NCBI RefSeq assembly: GCF_010015445.1
Contig: NC_053119.1
Coordinates: forward strand, 9,951,550 to 10,015,549
Direction: 5' to 3'
Length of the DNA stretch: 64,000 bases
DNA from: Perca fluviatilis
Lineage: Eukaryota > Chordata > Actinopteri > Perciformes > Percidae
A program made the translations under genes and the position numbers. Below, piece after piece: positions 35,685-46,472 of this stretch (its first letter is position 1; each line of letters begins with the position of its first letter). The notes under the pieces were generated by a model. The model was given only the letters and a program-made list of their open reading frames with translations, was not told the DNA's origin and ran no database searches.

Positions 35685-36507
35685 GCATCTCATGGCCCTT
35701 ATTTGATAGCTCATCGACTCCTCGGTCCTCGGCTGAACCGGAAGATGTTCTGTCCCTACTCGGTGAAGGTCCGTCACAAAGATCTTATTTCTGACCCAAG
35801 GAGTGAGCATCGAGGAGGGATCATCGAGGAGCTATAGGCGAGGATACACGAGAGCAGCCTTCCCTGAAGCCGTGCAGCTGAAGGAGTTGCTAACGCCGCC
35901 CAAACAGCTGACAAATTCATGTGACGCTTTAGAGGAAAGGATGTCTCACCCCTCCAAAAACACATCTGCTCGTTGACTGATAGGTTGGATATTTCAGCAT
36001 ACATGTTTCAAATGTATTTCATATCTTGTATGTAAGGTACTACACAAGAAGGTTAGTCTGGGGACAACCTTCACCCACAGGAATAGACAGGAATGTGAGA
36101 CTCTATTAGGAGCATCTGCCATAAAAGGTTCAGTTTAAGAGTAAACTTGTGCACTGACAGAGATATCTTAGGCTGTGGGAGCACAAAAAGAGTTTAAAAG
36201 GGATCCATTTTGACGTGCAGGTTGGCCATCCTTGGGCAGACACGTCTGTATGCTCACGGTTGTCTCACTGTCATGAGAGTTTGTTCACTGTTTGAATAAA
36301 GCTGCATTTGATTTGAATTCATCGGATTGGTCGTCATCTTTGAAGTCTCCCAACATCATTTCTGAGTCATCACCCGATTACAGTCGACTCTCTCCTCCCA
36401 TGATATCCTCGCGTCTCTCCCGTGCCTCCTCGGTGATAGGGACTAGGACGCGAGGAAGGAAGGCAAGTAGAGTACTCAAGGAGGCAATTTAAGGGCTATG
36501 AGATGAA
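35685..36507. mobile_element. CATCTCATRGCCCTTA TIR element
   Basis: Left GCATCTCATGGCCCTTA (35685-35701) and the reverse complement of the right end (TTCATCTCATAGCCCTTA) are inverted repeats. GAGGA-rich and GCGAGGA-type sequence follows at both ends (35716-35840; 36405-36470). The middle (36000-36360) differs in composition, contains AATAAAGCTGCATTTG and could be a separate insertion such as an LTR fragment, but no TG...CA boundary with TSD could be fixed. No transposase. Confidence 0.55.
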
Positions 36508-36551
36508 ACATAAGAGTATATGTATATATCAATGCTAGCAGCTCTGTGAGG

Positions 36552-37190
36552 CTGCATTAAAGTACAATGGTGCTTTGAGCTAAATGCTAATGTCAGCATG
36601 CTAACATGCTAAAAATGACCACGCTAACAGGCTGTGGTTTAGTTGGTATAATGGTTTTAATTTGTCTAAATTTTACCATGATTACCATCCAACATTTGCT
36701 TATTAGCACCAAACACAAAGTACAGATAAGGCTGATGAGAATGTTATTAGGTTTGCAGGTATTTGGTCATATTTAAAGTTTGACCTGATGACGTATGAGT
36801 ATGAGAACAACAAAGTTATTACAATTCATCCTGAGGGGAACATGAATGTCTAAACCAACAAGTTTCATGAAAATCTATCCAATACTTCGAGACATTTAAC
36901 CCCAAATCACAAATGTCAACCTCGTGGTGGGGCTAGAGGAAAAATCGGATCACCAAAGACATTAGGATACATTGTCTGGGAACCGTGAATGCTTTAGTGC
37001 TAATTAATCAAGTTAATATTGAGCCATTTCACAGGATAAATAAAACCTTTGACCTGCTGGTGGCGCTAAACTAAAAGTCAGAGGCTCACCAAAGTCATCA
37101 GGATTCGTCTTCTTTGAATCATGAAAGTCTGCACAAAATTTCATGGCAATCCATCAATTACATCAAAAAAATCTGTTGTCACAAAATAGG
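36552..37190. mobile_element. Fish repeat with internal ~115-bp repetition
   Basis: Contains GTCAGCATGCTAACATGCTA, TTAGCACCAAACACAAAGTA, TTCATCCTGAGGGGAACATG and AATTTCATGGCAATCCATCA, all characteristic of a very common teleost repeat. A block (rapid cue: 'caccaaag...att...gg...atgaa...tt...atgaaa...atcc') recurs two to three times with drift between about 36800 and 37180, giving an internal tandem structure. Non-coding. Confidence 0.6.
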
Positions 37191-39044
37191 TATTCTGTAA
37201 TATTCTGCAGCCAAGGTTCAAAGTTCAGTAAAAATATTATATAAATGGTAGCAGAACATCTCAAGCTAATGCAGTTTATTAGCCATTTAAAACATCACCA
37301 TCATTAAACTGAAGAGCCGTTTCATTTACTTTGATCACCCTGGAGTGCTGATCTGCAACTAACGGCTTGTTAAGGACACAATCTGAGCCATCAATCCCCC
37401 TGACAGAGCGACAGGTAGCAGTTGCTCTGCTGTACAATATCTACGTCCACCATCTCTCATCCTGTCTGTCCTGACAGCGGTGTGGACATGCAACAATTCC
37501 TCTGTTCATACAAACAGAGGGCTCAGAGTAAACAGAGCAGGACCGGTGGAGCTGAACGCAAATAGGCCGTCGACAAAAAAAAAAATGGAACGTTCGATAA
37601 CATAACTGAAGCGGGAGAGGAGATGGCATATGACTGACAAATGGATTGCATCCCACAAATGATCATCCAAGTGAGATGTGTACGTTTTGTTAGAGTCAGT
37701 GCCCTTAACTTCAACAAAGGAAGGTTAAATAGTAAATTAATTCAAGTCAATATGGAGATTAAAATATGTATTATAGGATAAAGAAAGAGAAAGGAAATAG
37801 AGATATAAAAGTAAACATTTAGTATTGAAAATATTCAGAGGTTTTTACTGTGCACGTTTTTTTTTTATATAGTTCAACAGATGAGATGTATTAGGAATAG
37901 TTTTCACTTATGAGTAACAGATATGGAAACTGGAAAAACTGGAGCTGTTTTGACTTCTACTGGTGAATAGGAAGATGGGTCATTCTTGATCTTGGAAACT
38001 AAACCAATAAAGTGCAAGCTCAGCTTCTAAATCAACATGGATTATAGGTCCTAGAGCTGTTTGAACATCTACTTCCATGGCAAATGCACAAACGTAATCT
38101 GTGGGCGAAAACACAATAGAGTGGAAAGCTCTATTAAGACCTTGAGTTAAGATTGCTCGTTTAATAGATATGTATTGCTTTACTACTACTAGCTGAAAAC
38201 ATTACACGGTGATCAGCCCGACACAACCAATCACTGGCCAGATACAATGTACGTACTCTAGCTGACAAACTGACAACTTGACACTGTCTTATTACAATAC
38301 TGATGAAAAGCACCATTTGATATCCGTATGCACATATCCAAATACACTTTTGTCGAGAATAAAGTTACATTGTACATGTATGTTTCGGGGTAGGTCCAGA
38401 TGTATACCATGTATATGCGACGGTTTGATTTCAGCTGGAGGGCATTTATTTCATGTTTTCATATCCCTCTCCCCACTGCCTTCTATAAAATAAAATGCAA
38501 AAAGCTCCATGAAAAATCACAAGTAAATTAATATAAAAGTTTTGCCAAGGCTCTGTGATGCTCAGTTTAAAATAGCAAATTGCGTTCACTCTTAAACCAC
38601 ATCAATTAAATCTCTTGTGCCACATGAGTCACTGTCGCCCTTCTCTCTGAGGAGATCATATTTTCATTGATTCCAGGAACGTCAACCTTTGTGCCGCTCA
38701 AAAGTACATGTATAGGACTATTTATAGAGCTTCCACCCCGATTTGGCTCAGCTACACACAACCTCACAGCCATGAGTCCAGCTCATGACCTTTCTTGTCC
38801 TACCATACCTCCTCTCTCCTCTCTATCAGAAACCGTTACCACTTACGCTCTTATGCTTTGTGCGTTTCCTCTCTATTTCATCCCACTCTCTGATTTAAAG
38901 TCTGCTTTTTCTCTTTCTCACTGCCTTGGTCTGAGCACTCATCATTTTTTCCCAGAACATCCGGCTTTTACAAAGCTTTGTTTGTCAGAATTTAAGATTG
39001 TATTCTGGGCAAAACCCTGCCCTTTATTTCATCTTCATCATTCA
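37191..39044. other. Non-coding stretch, nothing recognised
   Basis: No exon supported. The 146-codon ORF at 38667-39107 plus has no domain and runs into the inverted repeat of the next transposon, so it is not called a gene. Confidence 0.45.
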
Positions 39045-39251
39045 GTACGTTTACATGCACACCAATATTCCACTATTATTAAGAATATGACAATATTCCG
39101 AATTTGATACAGGTTATGTAAACAGCATATTCCGGTTGGATATTCCGAATAAGGCCTTTTTCCGAATAAGACATGTGGGATATTCTGGTATTATTTGGGT
39201 TTTAGAGGCATTGTTTGAACATGTATAGAGCGCATTCGGAATAGGAGTCTT

Positions 39252-39443
39252 TTTTTTTTTTATTATTATTATTTGGGGCTTTTCCCTTTTTATTATAGAG
39301 TGACAGTGAATAGACAGGAAAGGGGGAGAGATGGGGGATGACACGCAGAAAAGGGCAGCGGGCCGGAGTCGAACCCGCGCCGCTGCAAAGGACTCAGCCA
39401 ACATGGGGCGAACGCTCTTACTGGGTGACCTAGAGGCCGCCCT
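39252..39443 (-). mobile_element. tRNA-derived SINE with 14-bp TSD
   Basis: The minus strand starts AGGGCGGCCTCTAGGTCACC and has GCGCGGGTTCGACTCCGGCC as B box. The CT-rich body and tail (AATAAAAAGGGAAAAGCCCC, then AAT-rich, then a poly-A run that reads as T on plus) follow. Flanks GGAATAGGAGTCTT (39238-39251) and GGAATATGAGTCTT (39444-39457) differ at one base. Same subfamily as 23805-23994. Confidence 0.9.
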
Positions 39444-39605
39444 GGAATATGAGTCTTAATTGGGGTTTTCACTGCAGGCTTATGGTCAGCTCTGTGCGTT
39501 GCTATGGTTTCTGTACACAAACCAACCAGCCAACAGTTTGCAAGGCTGCCGACCCGATAAGGAGAAACACAGCTACTTTTAAACATTATCAAAGACTTGG
39601 ATATC

Positions 39606-39750
39606 AACAGGTTTAGGGATATGCGCACACATCGCTACGACGACCTTTTCAAGAAGCTGGTTGAAGGAATGAAAGAGGGACGCTGTGTTCGCACGGTCCA
39701 GCTAGTCCGCCGCCGCTGGTAAACTTTGAAAAAATCCTGTTTTGCACGGC
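39606..39750 (+). pseudogene. Myb/SANT-like domain remnant of transposon
   Basis: One frame reads YDDLFKKLVEGMKEGRCVRT, then VQLVRRRW, a stop (TAA at 39720-39722), then TLKKS. The spacing of Leu, Trp and basic residues matches the end of the Myb/SANT-like DNA-binding domain found in PIF-Harbinger accessory proteins, where W is normally followed by a Lys rather than a stop. It is broken by that in-frame stop and lacks the rest of the protein. Identified from pattern memory, not alignment. Confidence 0.55.
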
Positions 39751-40361
39751 GACATGTAAACGGGAATATTAGTGGAATACTTACTTTCATTAGCCATGTA
39801 AACTGCTTAGCCGGAATATCGTCTTTTTCGGAATTAGGGTAGTAAACGTACTCATTGTCACCTCTTCTAAATGTTGTGACGCTGTCCCAGATCATGTCCC
39901 CTCACAGCAGCTGCTGCTTCATCCCTCCCCGCCTCACACCACGACGCTCCCAAGACAGACACACGGGTTATAAAGCAGCCCTGACAGTTAATTGCAGCTC
40001 CATCAAGTAGCAGGATTGGAATTCTTCAGCCCTGATGAGCCGTTCTGTCTTGATTGAGGCTGTATTTTGGGAGGTTGGTAGAGGGATGATGGTGTAATAG
40101 AGATGTCCATCACAACCAATCAGAGACAGCAGACTGAATGGCGTCCACCTCTGTTGCTACTGGTAATGCCACAAAGGAGAGGCAAACTCCCACCCCCACT
40201 CCCCAGCATTCAAGAGACTGCTTTGGGACATTTTGTTGCTATGGCAACATCGAGATGAGGCCATCTTTGGCTTTAAATAAGCCCCCACTCTTGTCCACTG
40301 CAATAAATATTGCCAAATAGCAGTGGGATTTTATGGTAGGCAAGCAACACATCTTCTGAAG

Positions 40362-40365
<4 letters not shown>

Positions 40366-40419
<54 letters not shown>

Positions 40420-40457
40420 CTGTGTGTGTGTGTGTCTGTGTGTGTGTGTGTGTGTGT
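40366..40457. repeat. (GA)n then (GT)n microsatellite
   Basis: GA units (40366-40392) switch directly to GT units (40393-40457, interrupted twice by TC). Confidence 0.96.
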
Positions 40458-40604
40458 ATGTACGACAAAAGTGCAGCTTTTAGCCGGACAGCGAGGGACT
40501 TGGCGTGGAGATTGACAGCCTGGCATGCTAATGGGAGACAAGTCTATGCTGCATTCACATTCAAAACACTTCACAGTTTCCTGACGGGCCCCGTCTTAGA
40601 GAGG

Positions 40605-40606
<2 letters not shown>

Positions 40607-40703
<97 letters not shown>

Positions 40704-40709
40704 TGTGTG
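40607..40709. repeat. Long (GT)n microsatellite
   Basis: About 50 GT units, nearly uninterrupted, among the longest in the window. Confidence 0.97.
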
Positions 40710-40920
40710 GTGTTTGTGTGTCTCAACGGGAGTCGAATCAAAGCTGGCAAGAAAGAAAGAACAAAAGAAGATAGCAAACAGTTTAAATAATGAACTAACC
40801 AAAACATATTGGAATACTGGAAACATGGTGCTATATTTCTGAAAGAGAACACACTTTATTGACAAAATGTGTACATGAGTAGGTCTAACAAGGTTAAACA
40901 CCTTCAAATATATAAGTTAT

Positions 40921-40940
40921 AAAAAAAAATATTTTTTGGG

Positions 40941-40975
<35 letters not shown>

Positions 40976-41117
40976 ATTATAAATCCCCCCTTCTTTTTTT
41001 GGGAAAAAAATTTTTTTTTTTTTTTCTCTTTTTTTTTCATTTTTTTTTATTTTTTCTTTACAAATAAATGCTTTAAAAAAAATTTTTTTTTTGTTTTTTT
41101 TTTGGTTTGGGTTTTTT

Positions 41118-41156
<39 letters not shown>

Positions 41157-41157
41157 G

Positions 41158-41209
<52 letters not shown>
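40921..41209. repeat. T-rich homopolymer-laden tract
   Basis: About 290 bases made almost wholly of long T-runs broken by single or short A, C and G, together with A-runs. The minus-strand Lys-only ORFs are artefacts. It could be an expanded poly-A tail region or an error-prone assembly segment; it is unlike anything else in the window. Confidence 0.8.
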
Positions 41210-41211
<2 letters not shown>

Positions 41212-41305
41212 TAAACCATAAATACACACAGTTATTTACAGTTAACCTCGGGTTTTTTTCACTATAAGAATGAAGGTGTGAGCTTGGCCAGGGCAATAAT
41301 TCTAT

Positions 41306-42417
41306 GGGCCCTATTTTAACGATCTGAAACGCAAGTGTGAAACGCCAAACGCAAGTATCTTTGTGGGCGGATCTCGGGCGCTGTTGCTATTATACCGGCA
41401 GGATAAATGACTCTTGCGCCCGACGCAAATCTTAAATGGGTTGGTCTGAAGTAGCTAGGTGTGGTTTGGGCGTAACGTGAAAATAACCAATCAGAGCGTC
41501 ATCTCACATTCCCTTTAAGAGCAGGCGTATTGTTCCATGGCGGATTGCTATTATGACGGCGGATTTGCCTGGCGCGCGCCAGCGGGAGCTGTCCGGGATG
41601 CGGCAAAGTAATAAATGCCCGTCTTGGCCGGGTGGCGATGTTGCTGCGGCCTCTCGGGCGCATCTCCTCAAGTCTGGAGAGGATTGCTGCAGCAATGGAG
41701 CGTGGGCCTCCAAACGCACCACCTGCACCTTCCTCCTCCCCCCACTCTATCTCCATCCATCCGCTACACCAGGATCGCATCGCGGATTACTCCAGATTCA
41801 CCATATTCCGCCGGAGTGTCCAATCCCACCGTAGTTCAACATCACGTCTCCTTAAGTCCTCTAATTTCCTCATTTATGTCATCAACACATCCATGATTCA
41901 TGGAAATGTGTAAAACACAACAAGCCACAAAGAATGCTGCGACTTTTTGAGGACTGTAAGTGCCTCCTGACCTATCCAAACACCTGAAGCGCATTTTCAG
42001 TAATATTTTTCTTTGTAATTATGTATGGTTTTCAAAAATGGGAACTAGTTCCCATTTTTTAAAACCATACATAATTGCTGTAGATGAGAGAAGTGTATGC
42101 GCGTTGTGCACACACTACATTATGGTCAAGCATTCGTCCCTAAAATAGCATCTGAATAACGCGCTACTGACTTTAGACCAGGTTTTTCCTGGTCAGTGGC
42201 AGAATTGTTTTCTGAAACTGCAAAATAGGACCACGTAACGTTTGCGCCTGAACACGCCTCCTCTTTTTGCTGAACCGCCCCCGGGAGCGCAAATACATTC
42301 CCTAATTTACCGACGTGCGTCTGTGGAGGGAAAAGTCCGCTGTGCGTCGGGTGCAAAATAGGAATGATAGATGCGTCGGTGTACAAAGGCAATTGCGCTG
42401 AGTGCAAGATAGGGCCC
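41306..42417. mobile_element. GGGCCCTAT-ended DNA transposon (~1.1 kb)
   Basis: Left GGGCCCTATTTTAACG (41306) and right end AAGATAGGGCCC (to 42417) are inverted repeats, and TAT flanks both sides (41303-41305, 42418-42420). AACGCAAG/GCGCAAG-type motifs recur subterminally, and the interior is GC-rich near 41530-41800. Three overlapping 90-codon ORFs there show no domain. A 60-bp palindrome is present at 42017-42076. The 3-bp flank suggests PIF-Harbinger, but this is tentative. No transposase. Confidence 0.65.
42017..42076. repeat. 60-bp near-perfect palindrome
   Basis: Arms 42017-42046 and 42047-42076 are reverse complements with a single mismatch and no loop, centred on ACTAGT. It lies inside the GGGCCC-ended transposon. 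Confidence 0.93.
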
Positions 42418-42523
42418 TATATCTTTTATAGTCTTTCACTGGAGCCATATTGTTTTACAAAACTCTGTTGTAAACACTAACCAAAAGAGTTATTGGAGGT
42501 TTTGTTTTGCCTGATGTAATGTA

Positions 42524-42670
42524 TAACAATGCCGAGTGGTTAAATGCATACCATATAAACATCTCCAGTTTGACTCCAGCTAAGGATATTTGTTGCATGT
42601 CTTCTCCCTCTCTCTCCCTGCATTTCTGTAGTCTGTATCTTTACTATCTACATCATATAAAAGGCAAAAT
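42524..42670 (+). mobile_element. Degenerate tRNA-derived SINE
   Basis: GCCGAGTGGTTAAATGCATA (A-box-like) is followed by CCAGTTTGACTCCAGC (decayed B box), then a CT-rich body (CTTCTCCCTCTCTCTCCCTG) and ATAAAAGGCAAAATACTGCC. It has the same architecture as the other SINEs here but is much older; no TSD was found. Confidence 0.55.
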
Positions 42671-44049
42671 ACTGCCCTGATAGATGATGATGTTGATTGT
42701 GATTTTGCATTCTTTTTCTATATCATGACATATATCAACATGAATCAGAAAATATTATCAGTCTTGTGATGTTGTTGTTGCCAACCATATCACCCGGCCC
42801 TAGTGACAGCATCACTGGCAATCCATACCTGGTCACTGACTGCAATGTCAACACGTCAGGAGATTCCATATGTTTCTTAATTACACTGAAAGGCAACATT
42901 CAAAGGTTTTTGTAAATACAAGGCTACACCGTTTCCAAACAAACGTACTGTAACCACTGAGTTTCTTGTGGAATCACTAGACACTGATGTGGGTTAGAAA
43001 TCTGCTCAGAAAATTCAGTTGAAAGACAAAGAGATTGAGTAACGATGCCAGAAATAAACAGTTATACAGTTAACAGTTATATCTACAGGATCTAAGAGGC
43101 CCGTTTGCCCGTTAGGAACCAATGACGTGACAGAAAAGAACCAAGGGGTGTGGACTCCTAATAAGACCAACTGCACTCACAGACAGAGAGGTGAAGAAAT
43201 TGAGAGATGATGGCAATCTGCTAAGATTTCCTCATTTGCATGTATTCACATATATCTTTAGGGGCAGTTTTGATCCATCTATTTTACCAGATTTTCTATA
43301 AATAGACCGAGAAAAAGAAATGCCTAGATTATACAGCTTAAGATGCAATGACAAAGTGGTAGAGGGAGAAAAAAATAAATAAAAAATACAGCACAGTCAC
43401 AAGGAGACAGGCACGACCACGCCCACACAAACACACAGACGTTTTCCACTTGAGGCGGTCTGACGAGCATCTTATTGATTCAGTTGAGGAAATGTTTCTA
43501 AATGCCACGCTGCAACACCAAATTGCACCCTGATCTGACGCCGCAGGACCCCGGGATATTTAGTACGACTGCATCAAACCACTGGCTCCCACGTTTGAGG
43601 TGATATACCGCGCTAATTTAGGCGATTAAAAGTGGTAACACAAATATGAACAAACTGAATACATACAATACTATACACATACAATAAGACATTTAGCTCC
43701 AACCCACTGGGAAGTTGGAACAGTTTCCCCACAGCATCAAGTTAGATCTGCATAGAGTGATGATAAGAAATCACAACCCCTTCGAGATGAATTACAATCT
43801 GAAGGTGGATGCTTGGGTGGGCTGATTAAATGTTATATGTGAGCAGCAGTGATAACAGCAATGCAGCAGCAGCTTAAGCCATGTAGACACTGTAAAGAGC
43901 GCCCATATCTGAGCATAAAAATGACAAAATGTACAAGATTAATAAAAACCGTCTTCCCAGTTTTGGACAGCCAGCAAAAGACCAACAGACATGGGGCGTT
44001 ACAGGAACAAATAATATCTCAGGTGTCATACAAACTGGGAAGGAAAAAG
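42671..44049. other. Non-coding stretch, nothing recognised
   Basis: AT-rich DNA with no supported exon or repeat end. Confidence 0.5.
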
Positions 44050-44476
44050 CAGTGTTTCCCACACATAGACTAATGTGTGGCGGTGCGCCACACTATCAAC
44101 ACCGGCCGCAGCACATTGCGTTATTAATTTTTTTTTTTTTTAAACGCTATTTAAAACATGTTCCACTGCATTTCCTTTCCCTGCTCTCCTCCGTCTCTCT
44201 GTCGCTCGTGTCTCGCTCACATACACACACCCACAGCTCCTCCCACCGTGCGGTGTTTGGTGTTTTTAGCCCCCAACATCGCCTTCCAGGCAGCGTGGAT
44301 ATGGTTATAGTCAGGGTTAAGTTGAGGGTTAGCTGCCTGGAAGGCGACGTTGGAGGCTTAAAACACTATCGAGCCCACCGTCCACACAGCGTCTGTCTCC
44401 ATAAAGGAGAGAAGACAGCTGGCGAAATTTATTCTCCCCCTGCCACAAATTGCTTTCTAATCTGTGGGAAACACAG
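44050..44476. mobile_element. CAGTGTTTCCCACA-ended element (427 bp)
   Basis: Left CAGTGTTTCCCACA and the reverse complement of the right end CTGTGTTTCCCACA form a TIR with one mismatch; the next bases (GACTAATGTGTGGCGG; GCCACAAATTGC) are also related. The ends resemble hAT termini. No intact 8-bp duplication was seen. A small foldback unit at 44266-44361 lies inside. Non-coding. Confidence 0.65.
44266..44361. repeat. Foldback unit (96 bp, ~29-bp arms)
   Basis: Left arm 44266-44294 (contains CCAACATCGCCTTCCAGGCA) and right arm 44332-44361 (contains TGCCTGGAAGGCGACGTTGG) are inverted repeats with one or two mismatches. They enclose a 37-base loop with GGTTA-like repeats. It looks like a small MITE inserted into the surrounding element. 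Confidence 0.8.
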
Positions 44477-46295
44477 AAAAGTCTTCCCTACCTTCATTGC
44501 CAAGTGACGATGAAAAGTTCCAGGTTCACTCACACTCATAAAAAAACATGATTACATTTGTTAATATTCATAGGTGCTGTAAGGTGAAAGCGTGGCGGCC
44601 CCACCCCATCACATATGTACATCGTGCAAGTCGTGAAAGACAGCAAGCCATGATTGGTCGGGCCCCCGTGTGTGGTCTAGCAAGTATTTTGTCCGAGTCA
44701 CAGCATATTGCAGAACAAATGTCTGACTCTACAATCACCCATCTGTCACAGTGACTATCTGCTGGCATAAACTGAGCATGACAGCATAAAAGAGCCCCTT
44801 ATTGTATAAGTGTCTGTGGATAAGCTGAGAGCAACAACATGTCAATAAAACATTTAGCAGCACAACTCTAGTTCATTGCCTGAACTAGCTCTGTCCATTT
44901 GATGTCTGTGAGATGGATAAATATGCTTCCATGTCTACACCTGCTACTACTCATGCCTAACCCGTGATTCACCCATACTTTCCATACGCAACTGCAAACC
45001 AAAGCATTGATTTACACTTTAAGCCCTTCGTTGACTATTGGGCTGTGAGCTCTGTCCAAACGTTTCTGAACCGAGACACGGACGAAGGACTGGCAGCTGT
45101 TGGTCTTGTGCTGCGGACGTGCTTGTGCTGTGCAGCCCAGGCAGACGACATTACTCTCCAGACAATCTTTGTGGCTCACAGTGGGAGGAGAGGAAGGAGG
45201 AGGAAGAAACACAATTGGAAATAAATCTCCAAATGACAGAACAATTGTACATGGCAGAGTATTAGAGAATGGTGAGTAAGGCTGATTTCAACGCTTATGC
45301 TTGTTTAACAGTCACTCTGGTAACATTTAGGGTATTTCAGTCCACAGCCTATAGTCAGCTGGGCACATTTAAAGTAAAACTAGCCTCAAGCCAAGTTCTA
45401 CTGACAAGATGTGATGAACAAACATAAGAGTCTAGCCTCACTCAGCTGGACTGGTTTGAGAAAACAGAGCAGTGGTGAATTATAGACTACAACCCAAATT
45501 TGAACCAACAGATTTGGGAGTTTAAAATCCCAAAAGGCATGTTTTAACAAAATCTCCAAAGGAAAACTAACTCAGAAATTCATACTTTCATCAGCGTTAG
45601 ATCTGTATTGCGAGGACTGGCCACTACAGCAGCATCCATCACTTCACTGAACCTTGGTTTCAAAGATGTGAACACTTCCTCCCCCACGAGGGATACACAG
45701 AGCTGCAGCTGCATTTATTACCCAAGATGCAAATATAAATGTGCCTATAAACAAAAAAGTTCCAGATCAGAGCAGGCAGATAAATGCAGGCACTAAAAAT
45801 GACATCCATCCCTGCTTTGAATCTCAAGCTGCACATTTGCTTCTTGCCCAAACTTATTTTTACAATAGGAGCAACTGATGCTGAAATATTAAAAGTTTGG
45901 ACCTCTGTGGCAAAACTCAGGTATACAATGGCACTTTATGCCTCATTAGGAGGTGGAGAGAGGAATCCGGTCTACCCACTGACACTGAAGAGAATTACTC
46001 TGGTTCTGCTCCGGCCCACGCTTCCCTCGCTGAGTCCACTGAGACTTAAGCGAGACAGAGTTTCTTCTTGTTTGGAGTTGCCAATGTGGGCAGTGAAATA
46101 CATGCAATGGAAATGTGTTTGGGGTTGTCCCATTTGTCCTACTACGGTTGCTATGCTAAAAATATCGATTGCACTTCAGTCAGTGCTGTTTAATGTTGAG
46201 TAGTGGACAGCACCAACATGTGTGGCATAAACAACGTACACCAGGTCTGGACTGGGGTTTAAATGTCTGCATGCATATCCTGCAAGACAACACCA
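44477..46295. other. Non-coding stretch, nothing recognised
   Basis: Several 60-140 codon ORFs (for example 45784-46203 plus) lack domains and overlap antisense ORFs. No exon is supported. Confidence 0.45.
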
Positions 46296-46472
46296 ATCTG
46301 ACTGCATTTCCGCCTTTAATGGATAGGACAGCTCAGATATGAAAGGGGGGAGAGAGCGGGGGAAGACATGCAGGAAACAGTCACAGGTCGGACTCTAGCC
46401 CTGGACCTTCTGCGTCGAGGAATAAACCTCTAATAAGCGTGCCTGCTCTACCAGCTGAGCTAACCAGCCACA
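46296..46472 (-). mobile_element. tRNA-derived SINE
   Basis: The minus strand begins GTGGCTGGTTAGCTCAGCTG (A box GTTAGCTCAGCTGG) at about 46470, then TCCAGGGCTAGAGTCCGACC (B-box-like) and a CT-rich body (CCCCCGCTCTCTCCCCCC). The tail ends CTATCCATTAAAGGCGGAAA. Similar to 28554-28755. No convincing TSD. Confidence 0.8.

Larger units (their letters stand above)
39045..39851. mobile_element. PIF-Harbinger-like element split by a SINE
   Basis: Perfect 10-bp TIRs GTACGTTTAC (39045-39054) and GTAAACGTAC (39842-39851) are present. Many ATATTCC/GGAATAT motifs near both ends are subterminal repeats. TCA flanks both ends, a possible 3-bp TSD. Inside lies a Myb/SANT-like coding remnant (39606-39750), as found in the accessory DNA-binding protein of PIF-Harbinger transposons. 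No transposase is present. The SINE at 39252-39443 sits inside, so this element is older. Superfamily is inferred from the Myb-like remnant and the 3-bp flank; the usual TWA target is not seen. Confidence 0.65.
39852..41305. other. Non-coding stretch rich in simple repeats
   Basis: No exon. Holds the GA/GT microsatellites and the T-rich tract listed separately. Confidence 0.5.

Noticed and set aside
36000..36360. Possible solo LTR (AATAAAGCTGCATTTG region)
   Set aside because: No TG...CA boundaries with matching 4-6-bp duplications could be found.
38667..39107. 146-codon plus-strand ORF
   Set aside because: No domain, Ser/Leu/Pro-rich by composition, and it overruns the inverted repeat of the transposon starting at 39045.
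40323..41296. Several ORFs of Val/Cys, Thr/His and poly-Lys
   Set aside because: Translations of (GT)n/(CA)n and of the T-rich tract, not proteins.
43929..44507. 192-codon plus-strand ORF
   Set aside because: Most of it lies in the CAGTG-ended transposon and its foldback; the rest has no domain.
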